64,000 bases of DNA, taken from Microvirga sp. (GTDB taxonomy: Bacteria > Pseudomonadota > Alphaproteobacteria > Rhizobiales > Beijerinckiaceae). The position numbers were made by a program, and so were the translations under genes. The stretch is taken from the NCBI GenBank assembly GCA_031181145.1, contig JAPSLB010000002.1:1-64000 (forward strand), written 5' to 3'. The notes under the pieces were generated by a model that had not been told where the DNA came from, made no database searches, and saw only the letters and a program-made list of their open reading frames with translations. Shown one piece after another: positions 36,472 to 46,392 of the stretch (within the stretch, counting starts at the first letter, position 1; each line of letters starts with the position of its first letter).

Positions 36472-36713
36472 GCTCGTCTCCCTGAACCGTGACAATGCAA
36501 AAAGGCGAGGAGGCGGTACATCCGCGCACTCCTCGCCTACCTTTCGGCAACACCGATCATCGGCCCGTAATGGTTAATGGAACGTTAACTCTGTGCGATG
36601 AAAAGGAGGGTTCGGTTCTCTACAACGTCCTTTGGAACCGAGCCGCCGGCGATGGTGCACGGGCATCGGGTTGTATGGCGATGAAGGATACCCTTCATCA
36701 ACCCTTCGCCGTG

Positions 36714-36941
36714 TCAGTGGAGACAGGCGCTCAGAGGTATTGCGGCGAGGACGGTCCCCTGGGGACAGACGATGTGCAGCTGCCAGCCGGCCCAATCCTG
36801 GAACGGGTCTTCGGCTTCCCGGCGCAATTCGCTGATGGCCCGCAAAGCCGAGGCTTTGGCACCATCGAGATTTGGAACGTCGATACCCGTGTCATCCAGT
36901 ATCGTTTCAGCATCATTGACGAGATGAAAGAAGCAGCGCAT
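36714..36941 (-). CDS. DUF6894 family small protein
   Basis: Protein of 75 residues starting MRCFFHLVNDAETILDDTGIDVPNLDGAKASALRAISELRRE, the pattern of DUF6894, a family very common and multi-copy in Methylobacterium, Microvirga and Bradyrhizobium relatives. Function unknown. Start at the ATG of MRCFFH, with AGG close upstream; the frame is open further upstream but that part is low-complexity. It supports a Hyphomicrobiales host. Confidence 0.75.
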   Translation of the reverse strand: MRCFFHLVNDAETILDDTGIDVPNLDGAKASALRAISELRREAEDPFQDWAGWQLHIVCPQGTVLAAIPLSACLH

Positions 36942-37008
36942 CGACCTGTCCGAGAATTTTACGAGTGTAGCGCTGCCTGTAACAGTGGCCACCGGGAAGA
37001 GAAACGGA

Positions 37009-37449
37009 CTACTCGACCGCCCTTCCGGGCACATCGCAAGCGTCCCGTACGTCGAGAGGCTGGAGGCTCTCCAGGGATACCCATCCGATCGTAGGTCGGG
37101 GAAGAGGGACAAGATAGGCCTGGTCGGCTTCGATGCCTTCGATCCTACAGGGAACAGCCCTTTGATCGCCTGGGGGGCGATAAACGACCACCATGCCGAC
37201 TTGAAGCTGATCCTCTGAGAGGTTCCTGACTTGCGACGTTTTCTGCGACGGAGCAGCCTTCTCCATCGCTGCTGCGGAATCCTTCGCGGCTCTGAAGCGC
37301 TCGAGAGCAGCGATCGCCACGCGCGCCCTGTCCCTATACCGCTCGCCGACGGCTCTTAAGAGAGGACCGCTCGTGCGTCCCGGATACCAGGAGGAGCCGC
37401 CAACTTTTGCCAGTTCGCGGGCGACCGCCTCGACCTCGTCATCTGTCAT
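37009..37449 (-). CDS. Hypothetical protein
   Basis: Soluble protein of 146 residues. It has an N-terminal helical half (MTDDEVEAVARELAKVGG, then RYRDRARVAIAALERFRAAK) and a C-terminal beta-rich half (QLQVGMVVVYRPPGDQRAVPCRIEGIEADQAYLVPLPRPTIGWVSLESLQPL). The codon pattern and balanced composition look like a real gene, but I recognise no family. The first half resembles short segments seen in many alphaproteobacterial hypothetical proteins. Confidence 0.65.
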   Translation of the reverse strand: MTDDEVEAVARELAKVGGSSWYPGRTSGPLLRAVGERYRDRARVAIAALERFRAAKDSAAAMEKAAPSQKTSQVRNLSEDQLQVGMVVVYRPPGDQRAVPCRIEGIEADQAYLVPLPRPTIGWVSLESLQPLDVRDACDVPGRAVE

Positions 37450-37730
37450 CTGCTGTTACCCAATGCGACCGTTCCCGGAAAAATATTTCGTCCGATCATC
37501 GAGAAGGAGCTGATGTACCCCTCGCCTCTCAAAGAATGCAACGCAGTAGAAAAGTGCCATGAGGCGCTTTGAAGTGATCAACCGCGGGAAAATCTCGGCT
37601 ACCTCTTCAATGTAAGCTGTTAGCTTCCATATCCATATAATCCTTTTGGCTTAACCCGTACGGTTTGCGCAGACTGTTCCCTTGTTGTACTGCCCATGAA
37701 TCAGATACCGCTAAGCTCGCCGTAGGGGCA

Positions 37731-37970
37731 TCAGGGTATGGGGCCGCACACCGGAACGAACAGTAATCCGGGCGCGGCCCTCTCTTTTTCAGTCCTGCCT
37801 TCGAACCCGGCATCGCGGACGCGGCGACCGGTCAGCACCGCCAGCAAGCCCACGCAGCCGAGTATCGTGAGCGGCACAAGCACGAGCGGTCCGGCCAGGC
37901 ACCAGATCCCTACCAGGTACAAAAGTGCAAAGGAAGATCGAGTATCGCCTGCAGGGCTGGGCCCGACCAT
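37731..37970 (-). CDS. Possible small membrane protein
   Basis: A 79-residue frame with one strongly hydrophobic stretch (about residues 14-46, SFALLYLVGIWCLAGPLVLVPLTILGCVGLLAVLTGRRV) and a polar tail. It has no clear ribosome binding site and no recognised relatives. It lies just downstream of the truncated secretion-ABC gene on the same strand and may be a remnant. Confidence 0.35.
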   Translation of the reverse strand: MVGPSPAGDTRSSFALLYLVGIWCLAGPLVLVPLTILGCVGLLAVLTGRRVRDAGFEGRTEKERAAPGLLFVPVCGPIP

Positions 37971-38002
37971 GCTTCGCGCAATGTGCCGATAGCCGACAGG
38001 CG

Positions 38003-38404
38003 CTACGCATAGTAGCCGTTGCCATGGGTTTCCAGAGCCGAAAGAGGGGCGTTCAGCAGGCGCTCCATCGCTTGGCGATGGGCCTGAGCCTCAGACGTGG
38101 CCGCAACCCGGGCAAGGAGCCGCCCCCGAACATGTCTGACCAGCGCTTCCAGCCCAATAGCCGTGGCCACCGTCATCGCGAGCACGGTCAGTGTGCCGAC
38201 ACCCTTATTGGGAAGTATTCTGTCGTAGACCTGGAGCAACGCAGCCGGTAATGCCAACGTCAGGAGAGTAATCACCAGCGTCGCCTCAAGGACCAGAATG
38301 AGGAATGCAACGCCGTGGCGGCTGATCAAACTGGCGAATGGACGCGTCAGCCAAGGTGCCGTGGTGACAGGATGTGCTCCAGCATAACCGGTGAATTTAT
38401 CCAT
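38003..38404 (-). pseudogene. Truncated type I secretion ABC transporter (N-terminal fragment)
   Basis: A 133-residue frame whose translation matches the start of the membrane domain of type I secretion ABC proteins (PrtD/LapB-like). It has FASLISRHGVAFLILVLEATLVITLLTLALPAALLQVYDRILPNKGVGTLTVLAMTVATAIGLEALVRHVRGRLLARVAA, including the conserved QVYDRVLP-type motif. Complete proteins are 550-720 residues and carry an ATPase domain; here the frame stops after ETHGNGYYA and no ATPase part follows. It is therefore a decayed fragment or a recombination scar. Confidence 0.7.
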
Positions 38405-38461
38405 GGTACGACCATGTACCTTTCGGCCACGGGAATAGGATAAGCGAGCTTTTCAGGGGGG

Positions 38462-38543
38462 ATACCGGACTCTCACCGGTATGGCAGGTCGGCATCATGC
38501 CTTTGAATCTGCATCACCCTAAGGGAGCGATATCAATCTGCCA
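38462..38543 (-). repeat. Structured repeat element, copy 1 (possible RNA element)
   Basis: Shares the core TACCGG-N7-CCGGTATGGC, then CGGCATCATGC, with a second copy 530 bp away. The TACCGG/CCGGTA arms form a hairpin with a 7-nt loop; GGCAT-C-ATGCC is a small palindrome. TGGCAG at 38482-38487 is complementary to CTGCCA at 38538-38543, which would close an outer stem. On the minus strand the loop reads UGAGAGU, a T-loop-like sequence, and the element would be a leader about 60 nt upstream of the truncated secretion-ABC gene. Confidence 0.55.
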
Positions 38544-38825
38544 CAGATAGAATTGTTCTATACAGAGCAGCGTAAGCAGTATCGAATCGGAGTCAACGAT
38601 GTATTTGCCATGAGCCATAATTAAATCTTTGTAGAGTTAACAGAGTTCATGGAGGGAAAGAGAGCAGTTGTAGCCGCCCCATGAGGGATAACCTCTTACC
38701 TTTCGATGCGGAGACCAGGAGCAACTCTTTTGCGCCGCTCGGGAATGCGCGACGGTGTTGTCTTTGATACCGGGACAAGCTCGCAATCCGCGGGTCGCAA
38801 CAGCGCTGGCGAGGTTTCAGGAGAG

Positions 38826-38903
38826 TCAGTGAAGGACCCCTCCCAGCCACATCGCACCCGCAAGGCATGACAGGAGAGCGATCGAGAAGCCCGCGCCGGT
38901 CAT
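38826..38903 (-). CDS. Possible 25-residue membrane peptide
   Basis: A short frame reading MTGAGFSIALLSCLAGAMWL then GGVLH, almost entirely hydrophobic. GGAG is only 2 nt before the ATG, and its start overlaps the stop of a nine-codon frame (TGATG). It lies downstream of repeat copy 2 on the same strand. It could be a micropeptide, but such frames also occur by chance. Confidence 0.25.
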   Translation of the reverse strand: MTGAGFSIALLSCLAGAMWLGGVLH

Positions 38904-38990
38904 CACTCCGGGGGATAAGGGGCGACGCGCATTAGGGTGTCATCGTATCCGGGACCGGGGTCTTTCAGTATAAAATGGAGACTAGGGAAC

Positions 38991-39067
38991 GTACCGGGTT
39001 CGCACCGGTATGGCGGAGCGGCATCATGCGTCGAGCTATTGCTCTCCGCGCAACGTTCAGTCTGCCA
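38991..39067 (-). repeat. Structured repeat element, copy 2 (possible RNA element)
   Basis: Same layout as copy 1: TACCGG (38992-38997) and CCGGTA (39005-39010) around a 7-nt loop, GGCATCATGC at 39020-39029, and CTGCCA at 39062-39067 nearly complementary to TGGCGG at 39011-39016 (5 of 6). On the minus strand the loop reads UGCGAAC. The loop and spacer lengths differ in sequence between copies while the stems are kept, which suggests structure is what is conserved. Confidence 0.55.
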
Positions 39068-39194
39068 TCGCCATCGCAGCGTCTGTTTTCCCAGGGATCT
39101 CCGCCCGCGACAGCGAGTCATGACAGGCCTCTCCAGGCCACGTTCCTCCCTTTCGCGAGGATTAACGTCAGCGCATCCGGATTCTCGGGCAGAT

Positions 39195-39824
39195 CTAGGT
39201 TCGGGAGGTCTGCTTCGGCACCTGGGAATGGGGCGGGCCCGGCGATAGGGAAATGCGAGCACGCCCACTCGTGATGTCCGTGACCATCTGAACGATCTGC
39301 TGGGAGGCTGCCTCGGGGAGAGCGGCCGTGATGATCGCACCCGCTTCCGTGAAGCTTTCGTTCAGAACCTGAACCCCCTCGAAATTCGCGAGCCGAGCCT
39401 TGACCAGTGCGAGGTCGGAGAACGTCGTAATGACGGTCGCTTCCTGAACGATCCGGATCTCCACCAAGGACGCTGCGCGCAAGCAGGCCGCCGCGACCCC
39501 GCCATAAGCGCGCACAAGACCGCCGCTCCCGAGAAGGACGCCTCCGAACCACCGGCTCACGACCACCGCGACGTTTTCGACGCGAAGGCGGTCGATGGCC
39601 AACAGAATCGGCTTGCCGGCTGTGCCTCCTGGCTCTCCGTCATCACTGAACCGGAAGCTCTGCCCTACCCGCCAGGCCCAACAATTGTGATTGGCACCGC
39701 CATGGGAATGAGCGGCGATGAAGGCCTTTGCCGCCTGCTCGCTCGCAACCGGTCCGGCAGTTGCGAGAAACCGACTTTTCTTGATGACCTGCTCGAGGGA
39801 TGTGGTTCGTTCCAACGTGAACAT
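39195..39824 (-). CDS. yigZ: YigZ family protein (IMPACT / UPF0029)
   Basis: Cytoplasmic protein of 209 residues. The IMPACT N-terminal domain shows IKKSRFLATAGPV, HSHGGANHNCWAWRVG, RFSDDGEPGGTAGKPIL and VVVSRWFGGVLLGSGGLVRAYGGVA, all classic YigZ motifs. The C-terminal quarter is a DUF1949-type domain. YigZ is widespread but its biochemical role is unsettled (suggested links to translation or stringent response). Start at MFTLERT; upstream in-frame residues were rejected because the family begins here. Confidence 0.9.
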   Translation of the reverse strand: MFTLERTTSLEQVIKKSRFLATAGPVASEQAAKAFIAAHSHGGANHNCWAWRVGQSFRFSDDGEPGGTAGKPILLAIDRLRVENVAVVVSRWFGGVLLGSGGLVRAYGGVAAACLRAASLVEIRIVQEATVITTFSDLALVKARLANFEGVQVLNESFTEAGAIITAALPEAASQQIVQMVTDITSGRARISLSPGPPHSQVPKQTSRT

Positions 39825-40086
39825 GGGCCCACATAGCGCCCAAGCGGCTGTCCAAGCAACCGGCCCGGTCCCTTGGATCACGCCCCGCTCCCGGCGATCA
39901 TGTGGAGACGTCATGGCTCACACTCGACTCTCGGCGACTTTGTAGAACGGGAGCTCGATTTCCCCCACGGGCGTGGGTAAAGGCAGCTGATGGGGATCGA
40001 AGGAAGACTTCCGGCAGCCTATTCCCGTGCCGGTGTTGCCCGGTTACAAGTCTGTTGTTCACCCTTCGAAGTTTGGATCGTGCTCC

Positions 40087-41322
40087 ATGGCCGCAAGCGT
40101 TACCGATCGTTTTCTCCGTTACGTCGTTATCGACACCCAGTCCGATGCCGCATCCGCAACCCAGCCTTCGACCGAAAAGCAGAAGAACCTCGGCCGTCTG
40201 CTGGTCGATGAGCTCCTCGCGATCGGCATCTCCGACGCTCACCTCGACGAGCACGGCTACGTCTATGCGACCGTTCCGCCGAATACGGCCAAGCACAACG
40301 TTCCCGTCATCTGCTTCTGCGCACACATGGATACGGCACCGGACTTCAGCGGCACCGATGTCAAGCCGCAGATCGTAAGGAACTACCAGGGCGGCGACAT
40401 CCGGCTCCCGGGCGACCCGAGCCAGATCATCCGGGTTGCGGACCATCCCGTTCTGGAGAGCATGATCGGGCACGACATCATCACGTCCGACGGCACGACG
40501 CTTCTGGGCGCCGATGACAAGGCGGGAATCGCCGAGATCATGGCTGCGGCCGAGATCCTGATCAACAGCCCGGATATCCGGCACGGCACGATCCGCATTC
40601 TCTTCACAACCGACGAGGAGATCGGCCGAGGCGTCGACAAGGTCGACCTTGCCAAACTCGGCGCCGCCTTCGGCTACACCATGGACGGCGAGACGGCCGG
40701 CACGGTCGAGGACGAGACCTTCTCGGCCGATGCAGTCGAGATCGCCATCAAGGGCGTGGCGATCCATCCGGGGTTTGCCCACGGCAAGATGGAGAACGCC
40801 ATCCGGATCGCAGGCGCCATCATCGAACGCCTGCCGAAGGACATGGCACCCGAGACGACGAAGGAGCGCGACGGATTCATTCATCCGACCGGCGTGTCGG
40901 GCGTGATGGAGAAAGCCAACCTGAGCTTCATCATCCGTGACTTCACGGAGGACGGCTTGAAGGAGAAGGAGAAACTGCTGGAAAGGATCGTCCAGGAGGT
41001 CATGACAGCATACCCGGGCTCCAGCTACACCTTCACCGTCAGAGAGCAGTATCGCAACATGAAGCTCGTGCTCGACCAGCATCCGGAGGTCGTCGAATAT
41101 GCGTTGGAGGCGGTCGGACGGGCGGGCATGACGCCGGTGCGCGGCAGCATCCGCGGCGGCACGGACGGCTCACGTCTCTCCTTCATGGGGCTGCCCTGCG
41201 CCAACATCTTCGCCGGCGGCCACGCCTTTCATTCCCCGCTGGAGTTCGTCAGCAGCCAGGACATGGAAAAGGCGGTACAGACGATCATCGAGCTCGCCAA
41301 GCTCTGGGAGGAGCGCGCGTAA
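40087..41322 (+). CDS. pepT: Peptidase T (tripeptide aminopeptidase, M20 family)
   Basis: Cytoplasmic dizinc peptidase of 411 residues that removes the N-terminal residue of tripeptides. The metal site is complete: HMD in FCAHMDTAPD, the bridging Asp in LLGADDKAG, the catalytic Glu pair in TTDEEIGRG, the Asp in YTMDGE and the His in AGGHAFHSPLE. RGGTDGSRLSFMGLPCANIF is also characteristic. Start at the ATG MAASVTDRF, with GGA nine nt upstream; the family normally begins like this. Monocistronic, convergent with the RND efflux gene. Confidence 0.94.
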   Translation: MAASVTDRFLRYVVIDTQSDAASATQPSTEKQKNLGRLLVDELLAIGISDAHLDEHGYVYATVPPNTAKHNVPVICFCAHMDTAPDFSGTDVKPQIVRNYQGGDIRLPGDPSQIIRVADHPVLESMIGHDIITSDGTTLLGADDKAGIAEIMAAAEILINSPDIRHGTIRILFTTDEEIGRGVDKVDLAKLGAAFGYTMDGETAGTVEDETFSADAVEIAIKGVAIHPGFAHGKMENAIRIAGAIIERLPKDMAPETTKERDGFIHPTGVSGVMEKANLSFIIRDFTEDGLKEKEKLLERIVQEVMTAYPGSSYTFTVREQYRNMKLVLDQHPEVVEYALEAVGRAGMTPVRGSIRGGTDGSRLSFMGLPCANIFAGGHAFHSPLEFVSSQDMEKAVQTIIELAKLWEERA

Positions 41323-41427
41323 GCGTCTCGCCAGTGCAGGCAAGTCAAGCCGCCGCATTTGGAGTAAAAGCCCACCCTCGTGCGGATAGGAGCGCTGACG
41401 CGCCCTTTTCCGTCGATCCTTGCGAGG

Positions 41428-44400
41428 CTACTCAGCTGCCCGCAGTGCCGACGCAGCACGTCCTCCGGCTTGAGGCGCCAATGGTTTACGCCCCAAGCCC
41501 AGCCTCTCTGCCATATCCTCCAGCAGCGTCAGCGCGACCGGGACGACCACCAGGGTCAGCACGGTGGAACTGATCAGGCCGCCGATCACCGCATGAGCCA
41601 TGCCGGCGCGCTGCGCACCCCCCTCGCCCAGCCCCAGGGCCATCGGGATCATACCGAAGATCATCGCCAGCGTGGTCATCAGGATTGGCCGCAGGCGCAC
41701 CTCTGCCGCCTGCAGGATCGCCGCGGACCGCTCCATCCCACCCTTGCGGGCTTGATTGACGAAGTCGACCAGCAGGATCGCGTTCTTCACGACGAGCCCC
41801 ATGAGCATGATGAAGCCGATGGCGGACATCATGTTCAGTGTGGAGCCCCATGCCAGCAGCCCCAGGAACACGCCGATGAGCGACAGCGGCAGGGATGCCA
41901 TGATCGCCAACGGCTGAAGGAAGCTGCCGAACTGCGACGCCAGGATGATATAGATGAAGATCACGGCCAGGAGCAGAGCCGAGCCCGCATAGCCGGAGGT
42001 CTCCTCGATGTTCTTCGCCGAGCCGCCGGACACGAACTGATAGCCTGCGGGCAGCTTCACCCCCTTCAGCGCAGCGCCGACCTCCCGCGTCACATCGCCG
42101 GCGGCACGGCCGCTGACATTCGCGGTGATCTGCACCTCGCGGGAGAGATCGCGGCGGTTGATCTGGGACGGACCGACGCCCGGCTCCAGCTTCGCCACCT
42201 CGCGCAAAGCCACCATGCGCGGTGTGCCATCCTCATTCGTCAGCCTGCTGGCGAGGTAGAGGCGCGACAGGTCCTCCCGCGATTCACGGCCAGTCTCGGG
42301 AAGGCGCACGTTCACGTCGTAGTTCTCGCCATTGGGCGCACGGTAGCTCGAGGCGTCCTCGCCTGAGAGCAGGGGGCGAAGGGTGTCGGACACCTGTTGC
42401 AGGCTGATCCCGAGGTCGCTCGCCAGCTCGCGGTCGAGACTGACCGCGATGGTCGGGCGAGCCGCCTTGAGGCTCGACTCCATGTCGGCCACGCCGGGCA
42501 CCTTGGCCATGATCGCGACAGTGTCTTGCGCGATCCGGGCTAGCTCATCCAGGTTCGGGCCCTGAATCGAGACCTGCACCGGCTTGCCATCGCCGACGCC
42601 GGGCAGACTGACCGCAAGGTCGATGCCCGGAATGACCTTGAGGCGCTCACGCATCAGATCGACCAGCTGCGTTGCCGAACGCGTCCGCTCCTCGATCGGC
42701 TTGAGGGTGATCGCCACGCTCGCCTCGTTCTTGCCGGCAGCCTGGCCGCTGTTGATCGTCGTGTAGGTGAAGTCGACTTCCGGAAACTCCTTGATGGCGG
42801 CTTCCGCCTGGCGGGCCTTTGTCTCCGTGTAATCCAGGGAAGAGCCGACCGGGGCCGTCACCTTCACGGTCATCTCGCCCATATCGGCGGTCGGAACGAA
42901 CTCGACGCCGATCAGCGGCACAAGCGCGAAACTGCCCACGAAGATTCCGATGGATGCTGCCATCACGACCCAGCGCCGACGCAGACTGAAACGCAGCAGC
43001 GGGCGGTATACGGCCAGGATTCCCGCCGTAAAGCTGTCGGAAAGGCTCGCGACCCACCCGAAGAAGCCGCGCGGCTTCCGGCCGATCGACGGATCGTGCC
43101 AGACACTCGACAGCATCGGATCGAGCGTGAACGAGACGAACAACGAGATCAGCACCGCGATGGAGACGGTGATGCCGAACTGGTAGAAGAATTTGCCGAT
43201 GATGCCGCCCATGAAAGCCACGGGCGCGAACACGGCCACGATGGTGAGCGTTGTGGCCATTACGGCAAGGCCGATCTCCTGCGTACCTTTTAGAGCCGCC
43301 TCGAAATGGCTGGCGCCCATCTCAAGATGACGGGCGATGTTCTCGCGAACGACGATGGCATCGTCGATCAGGATACCAATCGAGAGCGAGAGCGCCATCA
43401 AGGTCATCGTATTCAGGGTGAAGCCCATGAAGGCGAGCGCCGCAAAGGTTCCGATCACCGAGATCGGCAGAGTGAGGCCGGTGATCACCGTCGAGCGCCA
43501 CGAGTGGAGGAACAGGAAGACGATGGCGACTGTCAGGGCCGCGCCCTCGAGCATGGTATGCCTGACATTCTCGACGGAGCTGCGGATGCCCTTCGACGAG
43601 TCCTTCACGACGGATAGTTCGACGTCGGACGGCAGGGTGCCCTTGAGTTCCTCGAGCGCCCGGAACACGCCGTCGGCCACTTCAATCGTGTTGGCGCCCT
43701 GCACCTTCACCACGTCCACCGCGAGAGCGGGTTTCCCATTGTAAAGCGCGAGGTTCGTCTTTTCCTCCTGGCCGTCGATCACGTCGGCTACTTCCGACAG
43801 ACGGACAGGTGAGCCGCCGCGCTGGGCGACGATGAAGTTTCCGATCTCGCGCGGCTCCTTGACCGAGCCCTCGATCTGCACGACTTTATCCTCGCGTCCG
43901 CGGGTCACGTTGCCGGCTGGCAGATCTTGATTTTCGGAGCGGATCGTCGCCACCACCTGATCCACGCCGATGGCGAGCGCCTGCATGCGGTCGGGCTTCA
44001 GTCGCACCTCGACCTGACGCTTCACGCCGCCGACGATGGTGGCGCTGCCCACACCACGGACGGTCTGGATGCGCTTGAGGACGATCTCGTCGGCAAGCGA
44101 CGTCAGCTCGCGCAGAGACAGCAAGGGCGCCTCCACCGCGATCGATACGATAGGTGCGCTGTCCGGATCGAAGCGGGTGACGGTCGGGTCGTCAACCTCG
44201 TCGCGCAACTGACCGCGAATGCCAGCTACCTTCTCGCGCACGTCCTGCACGGCGACGGCCGCAGGGGTATCGAGAGTGAACTGCGCGATCACGATGGAGC
44301 GCCCCTCGATCGAGCGCGACGTAAGCGTGTCCAGGCCGCTGATCGTGTTGATGGCGTCCTCGATCCTTCGCGTGACATCGCTTTCCACCGCCTCCGGCGA

Positions 44401-44562
44401 GGCGCCCGGATAGGAGGCGGTCACCACCACGGTGGGAATGTCCACGTCGGGGAATTGATCCACGCCGAGGCGCTGATAGGAGAACAACCCAACCACGAGG
44501 AGCGCTACCATCATCATGGTGGCGAAGACCGGGTTGTTGATGCTGATCCGTGTCAAAAACAT
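41428..44562 (-). CDS. RND efflux transporter, inner-membrane subunit (AcrB/HAE-1-like)
   Basis: Proton-driven drug exporter of 1044 residues, normally a trimer. Visible features: the N-terminal [62 protein letters not shown] pattern, the helix 4 Asp pair in the [23 protein letters not shown] segment, and the second-half homologue [23 protein letters not shown]. The ATG lies one nt after the stop of the adaptor gene, implying coupling. It forms a tripartite pump with the adaptor; no outer-membrane channel gene is nearby, so a TolC-like protein encoded elsewhere must serve. Confidence 0.93.
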   Translation of the reverse strand: MFLTRISINNPVFATMMMVALLVVGLFSYQRLGVDQFPDVDIPTVVVTASYPGASPEAVESDVTRRIEDAINTISGLDTLTSRSIEGRSIVIAQFTLDTPAAVAVQDVREKVAGIRGQLRDEVDDPTVTRFDPDSAPIVSIAVEAPLLSLRELTSLADEIVLKRIQTVRGVGSATIVGGVKRQVEVRLKPDRMQALAIGVDQVVATIRSENQDLPAGNVTRGREDKVVQIEGSVKEPREIGNFIVAQRGGSPVRLSEVADVIDGQEEKTNLALYNGKPALAVDVVKVQGANTIEVADGVFRALEELKGTLPSDVELSVVKDSSKGIRSSVENVRHTMLEGAALTVAIVFLFLHSWRSTVITGLTLPISVIGTFAALAFMGFTLNTMTLMALSLSIGILIDDAIVVRENIARHLEMGASHFEAALKGTQEIGLAVMATTLTIVAVFAPVAFMGGIIGKFFYQFGITVSIAVLISLFVSFTLDPMLSSVWHDPSIGRKPRGFFGWVASLSDSFTAGILAVYRPLLRFSLRRRWVVMAASIGIFVGSFALVPLIGVEFVPTADMGEMTVKVTAPVGSSLDYTETKARQAEAAIKEFPEVDFTYTTINSGQAAGKNEASVAITLKPIEERTRSATQLVDLMRERLKVIPGIDLAVSLPGVGDGKPVQVSIQGPNLDELARIAQDTVAIMAKVPGVADMESSLKAARPTIAVSLDRELASDLGISLQQVSDTLRPLLSGEDASSYRAPNGENYDVNVRLPETGRESREDLSRLYLASRLTNEDGTPRMVALREVAKLEPGVGPSQINRRDLSREVQITANVSGRAAGDVTREVGAALKGVKLPAGYQFVSGGSAKNIEETSGYAGSALLLAVIFIYIILASQFGSFLQPLAIMASLPLSLIGVFLGLLAWGSTLNMMSAIGFIMLMGLVVKNAILLVDFVNQARKGGMERSAAILQAAEVRLRPILMTTLAMIFGMIPMALGLGEGGAQRAGMAHAVIGGLISSTVLTLVVVPVALTLLEDMAERLGLGRKPLAPQAGGRAASALRAAE

Positions 44563-44563
44563 C

Positions 44564-45676
44564 TCAACGACCGTCGATGCTGACCGGAGTGCCCGGCTCA
44601 AGAGTGATGGATGGGGCGCTCACGATGGTGTCGCCCGCTGCAAGGCCTGAGGCCACGGCGACCAGATTGGCCGTGGCGTCCTGCGAGACCTCGATCGGCT
44701 GCCGGGAAATTGTCTCACCGTCGATCTTGAGGACGTATCTGTGGCTCGGGTCGCCGCGCACCGCCTCCGGCGGAATCGCGACGACATCCTCTACCTCCCG
44801 GACGACGATGTCGCCCGTGGCGAACATGCCACCGCGCAGAATCTGGTCGCCGTTCTCGACCTGGATATAGACCGGGATGGAGCGAGAGCCCGCCTTGGTG
44901 GTGGGGTTGATGCGTTCGATCAGACCGTTGAACTCGCGCCCCTCGAGGCCGGGCACGCGGAAGAGCGCCTTCTGCCCGACCGCTACGAGCGCGATCTCAT
45001 TCGTCGGCACGGGCGCCTCGATCTCGAGACGCGAAAGTTTGACGATGACGATGAGCTTCCCGTCCACCGGAACCTTGTCGCCGGGATTGACCGCCCGCTC
45101 GGACACGAAACCGTCCATGGGGGCTCTGACGACAGCATCTTCGAGCGACTTGCGGGCCAGATCGACCTGCGCCTGCATGGCCCGTACGCTCGCCTGCGCG
45201 GTACGATAGGCACTCTCGACCTCATCCACCGTGGCCTGCGCGGCATATCCCTTCTGCTGCAAGCTGAGCTTCATCGAACGGTTCTTCTCCGCCAGCGCGA
45301 GCTGGGCCTTGGAGGATTCGAGGTTCGCCACGCGCTCGTCCAGACGGGAGGTCAGGTCCTCGGTGTCGAGGCGCACGAGAACGTCACCTTTTTTCACCGG
45401 CTGCCCCTCCTGTACCAGAACCTCCGACACTTTCGCGGCAACCTCGGACTTCAATGTCGTCTGGTCGATGGGGCGCAGAGTTCCGGCAAGAGGGACGGTG
45501 AAGCGCAGATCCGTTCTGCGCACGGCGAAGGTCTCGCTCGCGGCAAGCTCCGTTACAACAGGCGCGCTGGGCTTCATCACGGCCTGGGCGGTATCGCCCT
45601 TCATGTAGCGTGCGCCCCCAGTTCCAAGGGCAGCGACGCCGATCACGGCAAGCGCGACAGTGACTTTCTTGTTCAC
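44564..45676 (-). CDS. RND efflux periplasmic adaptor (AcrA/HlyD-like)
   Basis: Periplasmic membrane-fusion protein of 370 residues anchored by an N-terminal helix (KKVTVALAVIGVAALGTGG). It has the biotinyl-lipoyl halves (LKSEVAAKVSEVLVQEGQPVKKGDVLVRLD and APMDGFVSERAVNPGDKV), a coiled-coil hairpin (SRLDERVANLESSKAQLALAEKN) and a beta-barrel domain. The start is a GTG two nt after the stop of the PadR gene, with AGGGGC upstream; a longer in-frame extension overlaps padR and is arginine/glycine-rich. It links the RND pump to an outer-membrane channel. Confidence 0.9.
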   Translation of the reverse strand: MNKKVTVALAVIGVAALGTGGARYMKGDTAQAVMKPSAPVVTELAASETFAVRRTDLRFTVPLAGTLRPIDQTTLKSEVAAKVSEVLVQEGQPVKKGDVLVRLDTEDLTSRLDERVANLESSKAQLALAEKNRSMKLSLQQKGYAAQATVDEVESAYRTAQASVRAMQAQVDLARKSLEDAVVRAPMDGFVSERAVNPGDKVPVDGKLIVIVKLSRLEIEAPVPTNEIALVAVGQKALFRVPGLEGREFNGLIERINPTTKAGSRSIPVYIQVENGDQILRGGMFATGDIVVREVEDVVAIPPEAVRGDPSHRYVLKIDGETISRQPIEVSQDATANLVAVASGLAAGDTIVSAPSITLEPGTPVSIDGR

Positions 45677-45678
45677 GG

Positions 45679-46275
45679 CTATTGCCCCTGCAACAGGTTC
45701 GACCCGACAGGGCTGTCGGGTGATTTCTTCTCTTGACTGGCCTCGTTGCGGCCGAGCTCGTCCAGGAAGCCCGGGACGTTCTTGCGCAGGAATGCGAGTT
45801 CCGCGCTGGCCAGCTCCATCCCCATGCGCACCAGGAATCGATGCCCCGGACGGCACGCACTGGCTGAAGCTTCCAGCTCGGTTGTGATCTGCTCAAGCTC
45901 CGCGATCCGATGAGCAAGAATGTCGCGCAGTTTCGTCGGAGGAAGCAGATCGGCGAACATCAGCAACGTGACAAGCTCAGAGCGGATCTTGTGCCGCCCC
46001 TCCGAGGCCCTGAGCGAAACGACCAAGGCATCCCGCCCCCGCTCGAGCAGGGTGTAGACGGTCTTGTTGGGTCGCCCTTCCTGAACGACGATCTGTGCCG
46101 AAACGAAGCCTTCCTTCTCGAGGAGCTTCAAAGCAGCGTAGATCCCGCTGGGCGCAACGTCCATGAAGCGTGAGAAGACCTCCTCGACGCGCTTCTTGAT
46201 CTCGTAGCCGGAAGCATCGCCCATCGACAGGACAGCCAGGCAGAGTGTCTTTGTGTCCAAACTGGAATACTCCAT
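45679..46275 (-). CDS. PadR-family transcriptional regulator
   Basis: Cytoplasmic repressor of 198 residues. The PadR winged helix is clear: TKTLCLAVLSMGDASGYEIKKRVEEVFSRFMDVAPSGIYAALKLLEKEGFV followed by the wing QEGRPNKTVYTLLERGRDAL, and a long C-terminal helical dimerisation region. It is the first gene of a PadR-adaptor-RND operon with only 2 nt between it and the adaptor gene, so it most likely autoregulates and controls the pump in response to toxic phenolics or drugs. Confidence 0.9.
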   Translation of the reverse strand: MEYSSLDTKTLCLAVLSMGDASGYEIKKRVEEVFSRFMDVAPSGIYAALKLLEKEGFVSAQIVVQEGRPNKTVYTLLERGRDALVVSLRASEGRHKIRSELVTLLMFADLLPPTKLRDILAHRIAELEQITTELEASASACRPGHRFLVRMGMELASAELAFLRKNVPGFLDELGRNEASQEKKSPDSPVGSNLLQGQ

Positions 46276-46392
46276 TCTGGACTATGATGTAAGAAGCCCG
46301 CCTGGATCCGTCAATGCCGCGTAACGAAATGGGAGCGTACACCCTCGTCAGCCGCCTCGGCACCTAGCTTGGCTTTATTGCTTGGGCGCGGT

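Noticed and set aside
38462-39067. The two structured repeats as cobalamin riboswitches
   Set aside because: The minus-strand hairpin resembles the T-loop stem of the cobalamin aptamer, but the conserved core strings expected around it were not found and no B12-related gene follows.
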